Source: Vogesella sp. XCS3 (lineage in GTDB: Bacteria; Pseudomonadota; Gammaproteobacteria; Burkholderiales; Chromobacteriaceae). From it: a stretch of DNA of 64,000 nt. The notes under the pieces are model-generated. The model worked only from the letters and a program-made list of their open reading frames with translations. It was not told the DNA's origin and did not search any database. This document shows, piece after piece, positions 8,197 to 16,654 of this stretch; position 1 is the stretch's first letter; every line of letters begins with the position of its first letter. The DNA is taken from contig NZ_CP085530.1 of NCBI RefSeq assembly GCF_020616155.1, positions 1,989,001 through 2,053,000 on the forward strand, read 5' to 3'. A program made the position numbers and the translations under genes.

Positions 8197-9414
8197 ATGA
8201 GCGAGCTGAAGCAACCGATCTACCTCGACTATTCCGCCACGACGCCGATCGACCCGCGCGTAGCCGAAGCGATGATCCCCTACCTGACCGAGCTGTTCGG
8301 CAACCCGGCCAGCCGCAGCCACAGCTACGGCTGGACTGCCGAAGAAGCCGTAGAAAACGCCCGTGCCAATGTGGCCCAGCTGGTGAACTGCGATCCGAAA
8401 GAAATCGTGTGGACCTCGGGCGCTACCGAGTCCAACAACCTGGCCATCAAAGGCGCTGCCCAGTTCTACAAGACCAAGGGCAAGCACCTGATTACCCAGC
8501 GTACCGAACACAAAGCCGTACTGGACACCATGCGCGAGCTGGAACGCCAGGGCTTTGAAGTAACCTACCTGGACGTACAGGAAAACGGCCTGATCGACCT
8601 GGCCGCGTTTGAAGCCGCCATCCGCCCGGACACCATCCTGGCGTCCATCATGGCCGTAAACAACGAAATCGGCGTGATCCAGCCTATCGCCCAGCTAGGC
8701 GAGCTGTGCCGCGCCCGTGGCGTACTGTTCCATGTGGATGCCGCCCAGGCTACCGGCAAAATCGCCATCGACCTGGCCGCGCTGAAAGTGGACCTGATGA
8801 GCTTCAGTGCCCACAAAACCTACGGCCCGAAAGGCATTGGCGCGCTGTACATCCGCCGCAAGCCGCGCGTACGCCTGGAAGCCCAGATTCACGGTGGCGG
8901 CCACGAGCGTGGTTTCCGCTCCGGCACCCTGGCTACCCACCAGATCGTCGGCATGGGCGAAGCGTTCCGTATCGCCCGTGAAGAAATGGAAAGCGAAAAC
9001 GCCCGCACCCGCGCCCTGCGCGACCGCCTGTGGGCCGGCCTGCAAACCATCGAGGAAACCTACCTCAATGGCGATATGGACCAACGCGTACCGCACAACC
9101 TGAACGTGAGCTTCAACTTTGTCGAAGGCGAAAGCCTGATCATGGCGATTCGCGACCTGGCGGTATCGTCCGGTTCGGCCTGTACCTCGGCCTCGCTGGA
9201 GCCATCGTATGTGCTGCGCGCACTGGGCCGTAACGACGAGCTGGCACACAGCTCCATCCGTTTCTCCATTGGCCGTTTCACCACCGAAGCCGACATCGAC
9301 TACGCCGTGAACCTGCTGCAAGGCAAAATCGGCAAGCTGCGCGAGATGTCCCCGCTGTGGGAAATGTTCAAGGACGGCATCGACCTCAACACCATCGAGT
9401 GGGCAGCCCACTAA
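8197..9414 (+). CDS. iscS: Cysteine desulfurase IscS
   Basis: IscS is a PLP enzyme that converts cysteine to alanine and passes the sulfur to IscU and other acceptors such as tRNA-thiolation enzymes. The 405 residues include the PLP lysine Lys207 ([12 protein letters not shown]) and the persulfide-carrying Cys329 ([16 protein letters not shown]), at the standard positions. A GGAG Shine-Dalgarno precedes the ATG. It lies 21 bases after iscR and is co-transcribed with the scaffold genes. Confidence 0.98.
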   Translation: MSELKQPIYLDYSATTPIDPRVAEAMIPYLTELFGNPASRSHSYGWTAEEAVENARANVAQLVNCDPKEIVWTSGATESNNLAIKGAAQFYKTKGKHLITQRTEHKAVLDTMRELERQGFEVTYLDVQENGLIDLAAFEAAIRPDTILASIMAVNNEIGVIQPIAQLGELCRARGVLFHVDAAQATGKIAIDLAALKVDLMSFSAHKTYGPKGIGALYIRRKPRVRLEAQIHGGGHERGFRSGTLATHQIVGMGEAFRIAREEMESENARTRALRDRLWAGLQTIEETYLNGDMDQRVPHNLNVSFNFVEGESLIMAIRDLAVSSGSACTSASLEPSYVLRALGRNDELAHSSIRFSIGRFTTEADIDYAVNLLQGKIGKLREMSPLWEMFKDGIDLNTIEWAAH

Positions 9415-9430
9415 GACCCCATTTTGACGA

Positions 9431-9450
9431 TGCGGCCAACCTTGGCCGCA
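9431..9450. repeat. Inverted pair of the repeated decamer between iscS and iscU
   Basis: TGCGGCCAAC (9431-9440) is followed by CTTGGCCGCA (9441-9450), giving a 9-bp inverted repeat with only CC between the arms. It sits in the 52-base iscS-iscU gap. It has no T-run, so it is not an efficient terminator. It may act as a processing or stabilising hairpin besides being two copies of the genome-wide motif. Confidence 0.85.
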
Positions 9451-9466
9451 CGCAGGAGACAGCATC

Positions 9467-9850
9467 ATGGCATACAGCGACAAGGTAATGGATCACTACG
9501 AAAACCCGCGTAACGTGGGTGCTTTCGAAAAGGGTGACGACTCGGTAGGCACCGGCATGGTGGGCGCACCGGCCTGTGGCGACGTAATGAAACTGCAAAT
9601 CAAGGTAAGCGAAGACGGCGTGATCGAAGACGCCAAATTCAAAACCTACGGCTGTGGCTCTGCCATTGCCTCCAGCTCGCTGATTACCGAATGGGTAAAG
9701 GGCAAATCGCTGGACGAGGCACTGGCCATCAAGAACACCGACATCGCCGAAGAGCTGGCCTTGCCCCCGGTAAAAATCCACTGCTCCATCCTGGCCGAAG
9801 ACGCCATCAAGGCCGCAGTGGCCGACTACAAGCAGAAGCACGGTAAATAA
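9467..9850 (+). CDS. iscU: Fe-S cluster scaffold protein IscU
   Basis: IscU is the scaffold on which [2Fe-2S] clusters are built from IscS sulfur, before transfer with help from HscA/HscB. The 127-residue protein carries the three invariant cysteines Cys37 (PACGD), Cys63 (YGCGSA) and Cys106 (IHCS). It also has the LPPVK motif (residues 99-103) recognised by HscA. A CAGGAG ribosome binding site precedes the ATG. Confidence 0.98.
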   Translation: MAYSDKVMDHYENPRNVGAFEKGDDSVGTGMVGAPACGDVMKLQIKVSEDGVIEDAKFKTYGCGSAIASSSLITEWVKGKSLDEALAIKNTDIAEELALPPVKIHCSILAEDAIKAAVADYKQKHGK

Positions 9851-9855
9851 CAGAC

Positions 9856-9873
9856 GGCGGGCTCACGCCCGCC
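9856..9873 (+). other. Stem-loop between iscU and iscA
   Basis: The stem GGCGGGC-TCAC-GCCCGCC lies a few bases after the iscU stop, without a following T-run. It more likely stabilises or processes the polycistronic mRNA than terminates it. Confidence 0.6.
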
Positions 9874-9896
9874 AGCAGCACAAGGCAGACGCAATC

Positions 9897-10220
9897 ATGG
9901 CAATCACGCTCTCCGAAAGCGCAGCAAAGCACGTCAGCAACTTCATCGCCAAACGCGGTAAAGGCCTGGGCATCCGCCTGGGGGTAAAAACCTCCGGCTG
10001 TTCCGGCATGGCCTACAAGCTGGAATTCGTCGATGTGGCTACCGATGACGACATCACCTTCCAGAGCCACGGCGTCACCGTATTTACCGACGCCAAGAGC
10101 CTGGCCTACCTGGAAGGCACCGAGCTGGACTACACCAAGGAAGGCTTGAACGAAGGCTTCAAGTTCAACAACCCGAACGTGAAGGATGAGTGCGGCTGCG
10201 GCGAAAGCTTCAACGTCTGA
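9897..10220 (+). CDS. iscA: A-type Fe-S carrier protein IscA
   Basis: This 107-residue A-type carrier moves Fe-S clusters or iron to apo-proteins. The three conserved ligands are Cys35 (SGCSGMAY), Cys99 and Cys101 (ECGCGESF). Its place between iscU and hscB is standard for the isc operon. A strong hairpin with a T-rich tail follows, so expression of the genes beyond may be reduced. Confidence 0.97.
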   Translation: MAITLSESAAKHVSNFIAKRGKGLGIRLGVKTSGCSGMAYKLEFVDVATDDDITFQSHGVTVFTDAKSLAYLEGTELDYTKEGLNEGFKFNNPNVKDECGCGESFNV

Positions 10221-10232
10221 GCCCCTGCTACC

Positions 10233-10277
10233 ACCGGCCCTGCCTGCGCAAGCGCGGGCTGGCCGGTGTTGTTGTTT
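10233..10277 (+). terminator. Attenuator-like hairpin between iscA and hscB
   Basis: The outer stem ACCGGCC (10233-10239) pairs with GGCCGGT (10261-10267). Inside it, 10242-10249 pairs with 10252-10259. The tail reads GTTGTTGTTT. This is an intrinsic-terminator shape with an interrupted U-run, so partial read-through is likely and would lower the chaperone and ferredoxin genes relative to iscSUA. Confidence 0.7.
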
Positions 10278-10308
10278 CATCCTTACCCGGTTTTTGCAGA
10301 AAGCGCTC

Positions 10309-10842
10309 ATGAGCACCGACTTCACGCAGGATCACTTTGCGCTGTTCAACCTGCCGCGCCGTTTTGCCATCGACACGGCACTGCTGGACAGCGCCTGGCG
10401 CACCGCCGCCGCCGAGGTGCACCCGGACCGCTTTGTTACCGCGCAAGACGCCGAAAAGCGCGTGGCACTGATGCGTGCCACCCGCGTGAACGAGGCCTAC
10501 CAGACGCTGAAGTCGCCCGTGGCCCGTGCCCGCTACCTGCTACAGCTGGCCGGCGTCGATACCGCCGAAGAAACCAATACCAGCATGCCGGCAGCTTTTC
10601 TGATGGCGCAAATGGAATGGCGCGAAGCCATTGCCGATGCCCGCGCTGCGGCCAACGTTGACCAGCTCGAATCGCTGTCGCGCCAGCTGCGCGCCGACGT
10701 AAAAGGCCTGGAAGCCGAGCTGGGCAGCGCGCTGGACGAGCAGGCAGACCACACAGCTGCCGCACTGGCAGTACGCAAGCTGCGCTTTCTGGAAAAACTG
10801 GATCAGGAAATCGGCGACGCCATCGAAGCGTTGCTGTACTAA
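10309..10842 (+). CDS. hscB: Fe-S assembly co-chaperone HscB
   Basis: HscB is a J-protein that delivers IscU to HscA and stimulates its ATPase. The start is placed at the ATG at 10309 (177 residues), since MSTDFTQDHFALFNLP matches the family N-terminus; an upstream in-frame ATG lies inside iscA. The J-domain HPD motif is at residues 38-40 (VHPDRF). The C-terminal helical domain for IscU binding follows. Confidence 0.95.
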   Translation: MSTDFTQDHFALFNLPRRFAIDTALLDSAWRTAAAEVHPDRFVTAQDAEKRVALMRATRVNEAYQTLKSPVARARYLLQLAGVDTAEETNTSMPAAFLMAQMEWREAIADARAAANVDQLESLSRQLRADVKGLEAELGSALDEQADHTAAALAVRKLRFLEKLDQEIGDAIEALLY

Positions 10843-10892
10843 ACATACCGCGCCAGCCCACGCTGGCCACTGCATAGAGTAAGCAAGCAGCC

Positions 10893-12752
10893 ATGGCCCT
10901 ATTGCAAATTGCCGAACCCGGCCTATCCGCCGCCCCGCACCAACACCGCCTGGCGGTAGGCATCGACCTGGGTACCACCAACTCGCTGGTCGCCACCGTG
11001 AAAAGCGGCTCGGCCGCGGTACTGCCCGACGAGCACGGCCGTAGCCTGCTGCCATCGGTAGTACGCTACACCGAGCAAGGCGAGGTCGTTGTCGGCTACG
11101 CCGCGCAAGCCGAGCAAAGCCGCGACCCGAACAACACCATCGTATCGGTAAAACGCTTCATGGGCCGTGGCCTGGCCGATATCCAAGACGTTGGCCGCAG
11201 CCCTTACCGTTTTGTGGACGCCCCCGGCATGGTGCAGCTGCTGACCCGTGCCGGTGCCAAGAGCCCTGTAGAAGTTTCCGCCGACATCCTGCGCACGCTG
11301 CGCAGCCGCGCCGAAGACAGCCTGGGTGGCGAGCTGGTGGGTGCGGTGATTACCGTGCCCGCCTACTTTGACGACGCCCAGCGCCAAGCCACCAAAGACG
11401 CCGCTCGCCTGGCCGGCCTGAACGTGCTGCGCTTGCTGAACGAGCCCACCGCCGCTGCCATCGCCTACGGCCTCGATAACGGCGCCGAAGGTACTTACGT
11501 GGTGTACGACCTGGGCGGCGGCACTTTCGACGTATCGGTACTGGCGCTGAGCCGCGGCGTGTTCGAGGTACTGTCCACCAGCGGCGATTCGTCGCTGGGT
11601 GGTGACGACTTCGACCACCGCATCTATTGCTGGATTCTGGAGCAAGCCGACCTGCACGGGCTGAACGCGCACGACACCCGCCTGCTGCTGACACGCGCAC
11701 GCGAAGCCAAGGAAGCGCTGACCGAGCACGCCGATACCCGCATCACCGCCCTGCTGTCCGACGGCCTGACTGTGGACCTGCTGCTGACCCAGGCCATCTT
11801 CCACGACATCAGCAAAACGCTGATCGACAAGACCCTGCTGCCGGTACGCAAGGCACTGCGCGACGCCAAGATCGGCGCCGAAGACGTGAAAGGCGTAGTG
11901 ATGGTAGGTGGTGCCACCCGCATGCCGCACATACAAAAAGCCGTGGGCCAGTACTTTGGCCAAACCCCGCTGACCAACCTGGACCCGGATAAAGTGGTAG
12001 CGCTGGGCGCTGCCATCCAGGCCAATGTGCTGGCCGGCAACAAGGGCGAGGACGAATGGCTGCTGCTGGACGTGATTCCGCTGTCGCTGGGCATCGAAAC
12101 CATGGGCGGCCTGACCGAAAAAATCATCCCGCGTAACAGCACCATTCCGGTAGCGCGCGCGCAAGAGTTCACCACCTTCAAAGATGGCCAGACCGCCATG
12201 TCAGTGCACATCCTGCAAGGCGAGCGCGAGCTGGTGAGCGACTGCCGCAGCCTGGCCAAGTTTGTGCTGCGTGGCATTCCGCCGATGGTGGCCGGTGCTG
12301 CCCGCATCCGCGTCACCTACCAGGTGGACGCAGACGGCCTGCTGTCGGTGACCGCGCGCGAGCAGACCTCGGGCGTGGAAGCCAGCATCGAGGTAAAGCC
12401 TAGCTACGGCCTGTCCGACGACGAAATCAGCCGCATGCTGACCGACTCGCTCGCGCATGTGCAGGACGATATCGCTGCCCGCAAGCTGCGCGAAGCCATC
12501 GTGGATGCCGAAGGCCTGATCGCCGCCACTGCTGCCGCCCTGGCTGCCGATGGCGACCTGTTATCGGCCGACGAGCGCACCCAGCTGGATGACGCCATCG
12601 CCGGCCTGCACAGCGCCATCGCCACGCAAACCACGCGCGAGGTTAACGCCGCTACGCAGCGCCTGAGCCAAGCTACCGAAGAATTCGCCGCCCGCCGTAT
12701 GGACCGCAACATCCAGCAAGCCCTGAAGGGCAAGCACATCGGCAACCTGTAA
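10893..12752 (+). CDS. hscA: Fe-S assembly Hsp70 chaperone HscA
   Basis: This specialised Hsp70 of 619 residues uses ATP to release clusters from IscU. The N-terminal nucleotide-binding domain shows [26 protein letters not shown] and [13 protein letters not shown]. The C-terminal substrate-binding domain begins near residue 390 ([17 protein letters not shown]). Its length matches HscA rather than DnaK (about 640), and the isc context confirms it. One repeated decamer (11190-11199) is read as Val-Gly-Arg. Confidence 0.97.
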   Translation: MALLQIAEPGLSAAPHQHRLAVGIDLGTTNSLVATVKSGSAAVLPDEHGRSLLPSVVRYTEQGEVVVGYAAQAEQSRDPNNTIVSVKRFMGRGLADIQDVGRSPYRFVDAPGMVQLLTRAGAKSPVEVSADILRTLRSRAEDSLGGELVGAVITVPAYFDDAQRQATKDAARLAGLNVLRLLNEPTAAAIAYGLDNGAEGTYVVYDLGGGTFDVSVLALSRGVFEVLSTSGDSSLGGDDFDHRIYCWILEQADLHGLNAHDTRLLLTRAREAKEALTEHADTRITALLSDGLTVDLLLTQAIFHDISKTLIDKTLLPVRKALRDAKIGAEDVKGVVMVGGATRMPHIQKAVGQYFGQTPLTNLDPDKVVALGAAIQANVLAGNKGEDEWLLLDVIPLSLGIETMGGLTEKIIPRNSTIPVARAQEFTTFKDGQTAMSVHILQGERELVSDCRSLAKFVLRGIPPMVAGAARIRVTYQVDADGLLSVTAREQTSGVEASIEVKPSYGLSDDEISRMLTDSLAHVQDDIAARKLREAIVDAEGLIAATAAALAADGDLLSADERTQLDDAIAGLHSAIATQTTREVNAATQRLSQATEEFAARRMDRNIQQALKGKHIGNL

Positions 12753-12805
12753 ACTCGCTGCGGCCAAGGTGCCGTAGCGACAGCAAAAACCTAAAGGAAT
12801 ACATC

Positions 12806-13147
12806 ATGCCGCGTATCATCGTGCTGCCTCACGCCGACCTGTGCCCCGATGGCGCCGTTATCGACGACGTTGCCACCGGCACCACCGTCTGCGATGCCCT
12901 GCTGGCGAGCGATATCGAAATCGAACACGCCTGCGAAATGTCCTGCGCCTGCACCACCTGTCACATCGTGGTGCGCGAAGGCTTCAACTCGCTGCCACCG
13001 TCCGACGAGCTGGAAGACGACATGCTGGACAAGGCCTGGGGGCTGGAGGCGCAATCCCGCCTGTCTTGCCAGGCTATCGTGACCGATGAAGACCTGGTGG
13101 TAGAGATCCCGCGTTACACCATCAACCACGCCCGCGAGCACCACTAA
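12806..13147 (+). CDS. fdx: ISC-type [2Fe-2S] ferredoxin Fdx
   Basis: This 113-residue adrenodoxin-type ferredoxin is the electron donor for cluster assembly. The ligands are in CEMSCACTTC (Cys43, Cys49, Cys52) and LSCQA (Cys88). The extra cysteine Cys47 of the CxxxC segment is also typical of isc ferredoxins. An AAAGGA ribosome binding site precedes the ATG. It is followed by iscX after 11 bases. Confidence 0.97.
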   Translation: MPRIIVLPHADLCPDGAVIDDVATGTTVCDALLASDIEIEHACEMSCACTTCHIVVREGFNSLPPSDELEDDMLDKAWGLEAQSRLSCQAIVTDEDLVVEIPRYTINHAREHH

Positions 13148-13158
13148 GGAGCCTGGCC

Positions 13159-13353
13159 ATGAAATGGACCGACATCAACCAGATTGCCATCGAACTGTAC
13201 GATAGCCAGCCGGATACCGACCCGAAAACCGTGCGCTTCACCGACCTGCACAACTGGGTAGTGAACCTGCCAGGTTTTGACGACGACCACAGCCGCGGTG
13301 GCGAAAAAGTGCTGGAAGCCATCCAGCAAGCCTGGATAGACGAGGCCGAATAA
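13159..13353 (+). CDS. iscX: Fe-S assembly protein IscX
   Basis: IscX is a small acidic protein that binds IscS and modulates sulfur transfer, perhaps as an iron-dependent brake. The 64 residues show the family pattern MKWTDINQIAIELYD, DPKTVRFTDLHNWV and GGEKVLEAIQQAW. An AAGGAG ribosome binding site lies eight bases before the ATG. It closes the isc operon and is followed by a clear terminator. Confidence 0.96.
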   Translation: MKWTDINQIAIELYDSQPDTDPKTVRFTDLHNWVVNLPGFDDDHSRGGEKVLEAIQQAWIDEAE

Positions 13354-13363
13354 ACCCCGCCTA

Positions 13364-13388
13364 CGCCCTGCCTTGCGCAGGGCGTTTT
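13364..13388 (+). terminator. Intrinsic terminator of the isc operon
   Basis: The 8-bp stem CGCCCTGC / GCAGGGCG with a five-base loop is followed by TTTT, about ten bases after the iscX stop. Confidence 0.9.
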
Positions 13389-13557
13389 GCTATTCTGGCC
13401 GGGAAAATCCGTGCGCAGGCGCTATAAACAGCTCAGGCAGATCGGCACTGCAGCGCTTGCCTTTGGCATGTTGTGCCAATACTGAGAAAAGTAGTGGTGG
13501 CCTGCACGCTAACTCATTAGAATGGCGCGTTTTTTTTCACATTCAGGCAAGGTTATT

Positions 13558-14181
13558 ATGTCGACACCGTTCATTATCGGCGTCGCTGGCGGCAGCGGCA
13601 GCGGCAAAACCACGGTGACCCGCAAGGTGCTGGAAACCATCGGCACCGAGATGGCCGCGGTAATCGTGCAGGACTACTACTACCGCGATCAAAGCCACCT
13701 CACGTTTGAACAACGCCTGAGCACCAACTACGACCACCCGCACGCTTTCGACTGGCCACTGCTGATCGAACACATCGACGACCTGCGCAATGGCCGCGCC
13801 ATCGAGATGCCGGTATACGATTTTTCCAATCACACCCGCGCCGAAGAAACGGTCACCCTGCAGCCGGCACCGGTGATCGTGATCGAGGGCCTGTTCCCGC
13901 TGTACGACGCCGCCCTGCGCGAGATGATGTCGCTGAAGATCTTTGTGGATACCGACCCGGACGTACGCTTTATCCGCCGCCTGAAGCGCGATATCGCCGA
14001 GCGCGGCCGCACCACCGACAACGTGATCGAGCAGTATCTGGGCACGGTGCGCCCGATGCACAACCAGTTCATCGAGCCTACCAAACGTTTTGCCGACGTG
14101 ATCCTGCCGCATGGCGCCAACGACCCGGCAGTGGATATCATCACCACCAAGGTGGCCAGCCTGATTCACCAGGCCGGCTAA
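13558..14181 (+). CDS. udk: Uridine kinase
   Basis: This enzyme phosphorylates uridine and cytidine to UMP and CMP in pyrimidine salvage. It is a P-loop protein of 207 residues with Walker A GGSGSGKT at residues 11-18. The family motifs QDYYYRDQSHL, NYDHPHAFDW and RRLKRDIAERGR are present. The start is the ATG at 13558, preceded by CAAGG; an upstream in-frame ATG at 13522 has no ribosome binding site. It is directly followed by a 28-base perfect palindrome built from the repeated decamer. Confidence 0.95.
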   Translation: MSTPFIIGVAGGSGSGKTTVTRKVLETIGTEMAAVIVQDYYYRDQSHLTFEQRLSTNYDHPHAFDWPLLIEHIDDLRNGRAIEMPVYDFSNHTRAEETVTLQPAPVIVIEGLFPLYDAALREMMSLKIFVDTDPDVRFIRRLKRDIAERGRTTDNVIEQYLGTVRPMHNQFIEPTKRFADVILPHGANDPAVDIITTKVASLIHQAG

Positions 14182-14187
14182 CACCCG

Positions 14188-14215
14188 CCAGGTTGGCCGC
14201 ATGCGGCCAACCTGG
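14188..14215. repeat. Perfect 28-base palindrome made of two motif copies (udk 3' end)
   Basis: CCAGGTTGGCCGCA is followed directly by its exact reverse complement, so two copies of the decamer (14192-14201 and 14202-14211) form an uninterrupted 14-bp inverted repeat seven bases after the udk stop. The RNA would form a strong hairpin, though the downstream tail (CCTAACCC) is not a U-run. The arrangement resembles paired DNA uptake sequences used as terminators in Neisseria. Confidence 0.9.
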
Positions 14216-14235
14216 CCTAACCCGCAGGAGTAAAC

Positions 14236-14511
14236 ATGAACACCCTGAAACCGCGCAACCCGTTTGCGCACAGCCCTTTGCTGAAAAAGGGCGGCGCGCA
14301 CCAGCGCAGCCAGAGCAGCGCGCGCTTTGCCGGCAAGCAACATCTGCTGGCCGAGCTGGACGACTGGTACGATAGCCAGCAAGACGACTCTATGGATGCA
14401 CAGTGCCACGACACACAGAAAGGCACTGCCGGCAAACCGGGCTGCGGCCCGGTTTTTTTGCGCCTGCCGTTTGGCCAGCACCGCGCAATAACCCTGTGTC
14501 TGCAAGGGTAG
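14236..14511 (+). CDS. Small basic protein with a terminator inside its ORF; ArfA-like organisation, function unproven
   Basis: A 91-codon ORF begins with a strong ribosome binding site (CAGGAG, 14225-14230) six bases before the ATG. The first half is basic and orderly: NPFAHSPLLKKGGAHQRSQ, then an acidic stretch ELDDWYDSQQDD. A full intrinsic terminator (14434-14459) lies within the frame, about 50 bases before the stop. Most transcripts would therefore end without a stop codon. This is the arrangement known for arfA, whose product rescues ribosomes stalled on non-stop mRNA. The protein does not show the KGKGSY motif of E. coli ArfA, so I only suggest the parallel. It might instead be a hypothetical protein whose annotated 3' end is simply read-through. 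Confidence 0.55.
   Translation: MNTLKPRNPFAHSPLLKKGGAHQRSQSSARFAGKQHLLAELDDWYDSQQDDSMDAQCHDTQKGTAGKPGCGPVFLRLPFGQHRAITLCLQG
14434..14459 (+). terminator. Intrinsic terminator within the small ORF
   Basis: The 9-bp stem AAACCGGGC / GCCCGGTTT with loop TGCG runs into a total of seven T residues (14453-14459). It lies inside the open frame that starts at 14236, upstream of its TAG. Confidence 0.92.
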
Positions 14512-14561
14512 CCAGCCTGCGTGCTGCGCTTTACCATGCATGCTTTTGCACAAAACCTGCC

Positions 14562-14783
14562 ATGCCTACCCGTAAACACACCCTGCTGTTCGCCCTGTTG
14601 ATGTCTGGTTATATGGCCTTTTTCATGTCCGGCATTCTTACTGCGATCAATACCGGCCTGGATGCTGACTTTGTCAGCCGCTGGCTGCACGCTTGGCTGC
14701 TGGCGTGGTGCTGCGCCTTCCCCTTGGTGCTGATTGGTGCCCCGCGCGTGCGCACCTTGGTCAGCCGCCTGCTCGATAAATAA
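14562..14783 (+). CDS. DUF2798-type small membrane protein
   Basis: This 73-residue protein has two hydrophobic helices (about residues 7-29 and 43-62) and a short basic C-terminus. The pattern MSGYMAFFMSGILTAINTG followed by W..AWLLAWCCAFPLVL matches the DUF2798 family, of unknown function. The ATG at 14562 is chosen because the family starts just before the first helix; no good ribosome binding site is visible. It follows the terminator at 14434-14459, so it needs its own promoter or read-through. Confidence 0.75.
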   Translation: MPTRKHTLLFALLMSGYMAFFMSGILTAINTGLDADFVSRWLHAWLLAWCCAFPLVLIGAPRVRTLVSRLLDK

Positions 14784-15084
14784 GCCCGCCCACCTGCGGC
14801 TTGCAGTTCACCCACACGCAGCGATCAGTCGCCCCCAAGCACGAGCCTGGTGCGATAGCCTGCGTGCGAACAACCACCCGCATTCACTGTTGAATATTTA
14901 GTTTCACAAACAATAGCAATACGCCATAAATCATTGCTTTTGCTGTCATTTTTTTCACTTTCGAGCGCATACAATCTACAAGTGCGCTATGATGGCGCCC
15001 CCGGAAAGGGGAAAGTTCCTTACCGAATAAGACAAAGACCGGTAAACCGGCATTTAACAACACCTTCATTCTTGAGGAGTCCAC
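14784..15084 (+). promoter_or_regulatory. Leader region upstream of the AGCS symporter
   Basis: These 301 bases hold no gene. The last 150 are AT-richer and contain possible -10 boxes (TACAAT near 14971, TATGAT near 14988) and a CCCC-CGGAAA-GGGG stem near 14999-15012. A TTGAGGAG ribosome binding site precedes the start codon. I looked for a glycine riboswitch, common before such symporters, and did not find its conserved core. Confidence 0.45.
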
Positions 15085-16509
15085 ATGGAAGCTCTGCACA
15101 GCCTGATCAACGCAGGCAATGACCTGGTTTGGGGTCAGCTACTTATCTATATCTTGATTGGCGTCGGCCTGTTCTTTACCGTGCGCATGGGTTTCATGCA
15201 GCTACGCCTGCTGCCGCGCGGCTGGCAGGAAATGCTGGGTGGCCGCGGCCACAATAGCGAAGGCAGTGATATTTCTTCCTTCCAGGCTTTTGCGACCGGT
15301 CTGGCTAGCCGTGTAGGTACCGGTAACGTAGCCGGTGTAGCCACCGCCATCGCCCTGGGCGGCCCGGGTGCCGTGTTCTGGATGTGGATTACCGCCCTGC
15401 TGGGTATGGCCAGTGCTTTTGCCGAATCCACGCTGGCACAGCTGTTCAAGGTCAACCACCACGACGGTACTTTCCGTGGCGGCCCGGCTTACTACATCCA
15501 GAAGGGCCTGGGCCAGCGCTGGCTGGGCATTGCCTTCTCCATCTCGCTGATCATCGCTTTCGGCCTGGTGTTCAACGCAGTACAAGCCAACTCCATCGTC
15601 GCTGCCACTGAGGGCGCGTGGGGCTGGGACAAAAACCTGGTCGCTATCGGTCTTGTCCTGATGACGGCACCCATCATTTTTGGTGGTATCCGCAAGGTAG
15701 CGCAGGTTGCCGAGTGGATGGTGCCGGTTATGGCGGTGATCTATCTGGGCATGACGCTGTTCGTGATCTTCACTAACTTGTCCGCCGTACCGGGCATCTT
15801 CATGCTGATCGTGAAGAGCGCATTCGGTCTGGAACAAGCCGCTGGCGGCTTTGCCGGCTACGCTGTAAGCCAGGCCATGATGATGGGCATCAAGCGCGGC
15901 CTGTTCTCCAACGAAGCAGGTATGGGTTCCGCCCCTAACGCTGCCGCTGCGGCCACCACCAGCCACCCGGCTAGCCAGGGCATCATCCAGATGTTCGGCG
16001 TATTCATCGACACCATCATCGTGTGCTCTTGCACTGCCTTTATCGTGCTGCTGTCGGGTGCATATGTACCAGGCGCCGAACTGAAAGGCGTACAACTGAC
16101 CCAAGCCGCACTGAGCGCGACATTGGGCAGCTGGGGTGGCCACTTCCTGGCCGTTGCGCTGTTCCTGTTCTGCTTCAGCTCCATCATTGGTAACTATGCG
16201 TACGCCGAAGGCAACGTGGAGTTCATCAAGAACAACAAGGGCGTGATGCTGGCCTTCCGTCTGCTGGTACTGTTCATGGTGGGCTTTGGTGCCATTGGCA
16301 GCTCGCCGCTGGTATGGGACATGGCCGACCTGGCCATGGGCGTGATGGCACTGATCAACCTGTTTGCCATCGTGATGCTGTCCAAGTACGTGTTCGTGCT
16401 GCTGAAGGACTACCAGCAGCAGCTGAAAGCGGGCAAGGACAAGCCGGTATTCGACGTGAAGCAGTACCCGGAAATCCAGGCCAAGATCCACAAAGACGTA
16501 TGGAAGTAA
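15085..16509 (+). CDS. Alanine/glycine:cation symporter (AGCS family)
   Basis: This 474-residue inner-membrane carrier is predicted to import alanine or glycine with Na+ or H+. It has about ten to eleven hydrophobic helices. The AGCS signature region is visible: SFQAFATGLASRVGTGNVAG near residues 72-91 and GLFSNEAGMGSAPNAAA near 272-288. Start and GAGGAG ribosome binding site are clear. It appears to be monocistronic, with a terminator directly after. The exact substrate cannot be read from the sequence. Confidence 0.93.
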   Translation: MEALHSLINAGNDLVWGQLLIYILIGVGLFFTVRMGFMQLRLLPRGWQEMLGGRGHNSEGSDISSFQAFATGLASRVGTGNVAGVATAIALGGPGAVFWMWITALLGMASAFAESTLAQLFKVNHHDGTFRGGPAYYIQKGLGQRWLGIAFSISLIIAFGLVFNAVQANSIVAATEGAWGWDKNLVAIGLVLMTAPIIFGGIRKVAQVAEWMVPVMAVIYLGMTLFVIFTNLSAVPGIFMLIVKSAFGLEQAAGGFAGYAVSQAMMMGIKRGLFSNEAGMGSAPNAAAAATTSHPASQGIIQMFGVFIDTIIVCSCTAFIVLLSGAYVPGAELKGVQLTQAALSATLGSWGGHFLAVALFLFCFSSIIGNYAYAEGNVEFIKNNKGVMLAFRLLVLFMVGFGAIGSSPLVWDMADLAMGVMALINLFAIVMLSKYVFVLLKDYQQQLKAGKDKPVFDVKQYPEIQAKIHKDVWK

Positions 16510-16532
16510 CCATCGCTTAGGCCACACCGCGA

Positions 16533-16564
16533 AGCCCTGCCCGCACACGCCGGCAGGGCTTTTT
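16533..16564 (+). terminator. Terminator of the AGCS symporter gene
   Basis: AGCCCTGCC (16533-16541) pairs with GGCAGGGCT (16552-16560) and is followed by TTTT on the plus strand. Confidence 0.9.
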
Positions 16565-16594
16565 GCTTTCTTGCGCGCCAATCAGGGTGCCAAG

Positions 16595-16604
16595 GTTGGC
16601 CGCA
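16595..16604 (+). repeat. Intergenic copy of the GTTGGCCGCA decamer
   Basis: An exact copy in the longer form CAAGGTTGGCCGCA lies in the 145-base gap between the convergent symporter and glmM genes, between their two terminators. It is outside any gene, so codon use cannot explain it. Confidence 0.9.
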
Positions 16605-16612
16605 GGCGCAAA

Positions 16613-16634
16613 AAAACCGGCCTTGGCCGGTTTT
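16613..16634 (-). terminator. Terminator of the ftsH-folP-glmM operon
   Basis: AAAACCGGCC and GGCCGGTTTT pair around a TT loop. On the minus strand the stem lies about 20 bases after the glmM stop and ends in a run of T residues. Confidence 0.85.
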
Positions 16635-16654
16635 CATCTTGCGTGCCACCACTG

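Noticed and set aside
13386-13557. A small gene between iscX and udk
   Set aside because: An in-frame ATG at 13522 extends udk by 12 codons but has no ribosome binding site and lies in a T-rich stretch. No other frame has start signals.
14784-15084. Glycine riboswitch before the AGCS symporter
   Set aside because: Such symporters are often under glycine riboswitches, but the conserved tandem aptamer cores are not present in this leader.
15202-16581. A 459-codon minus-strand frame opposite the AGCS symporter
   Set aside because: The symporter on the plus strand has ribosome binding site, terminator and family motifs. The opposite frame has none.
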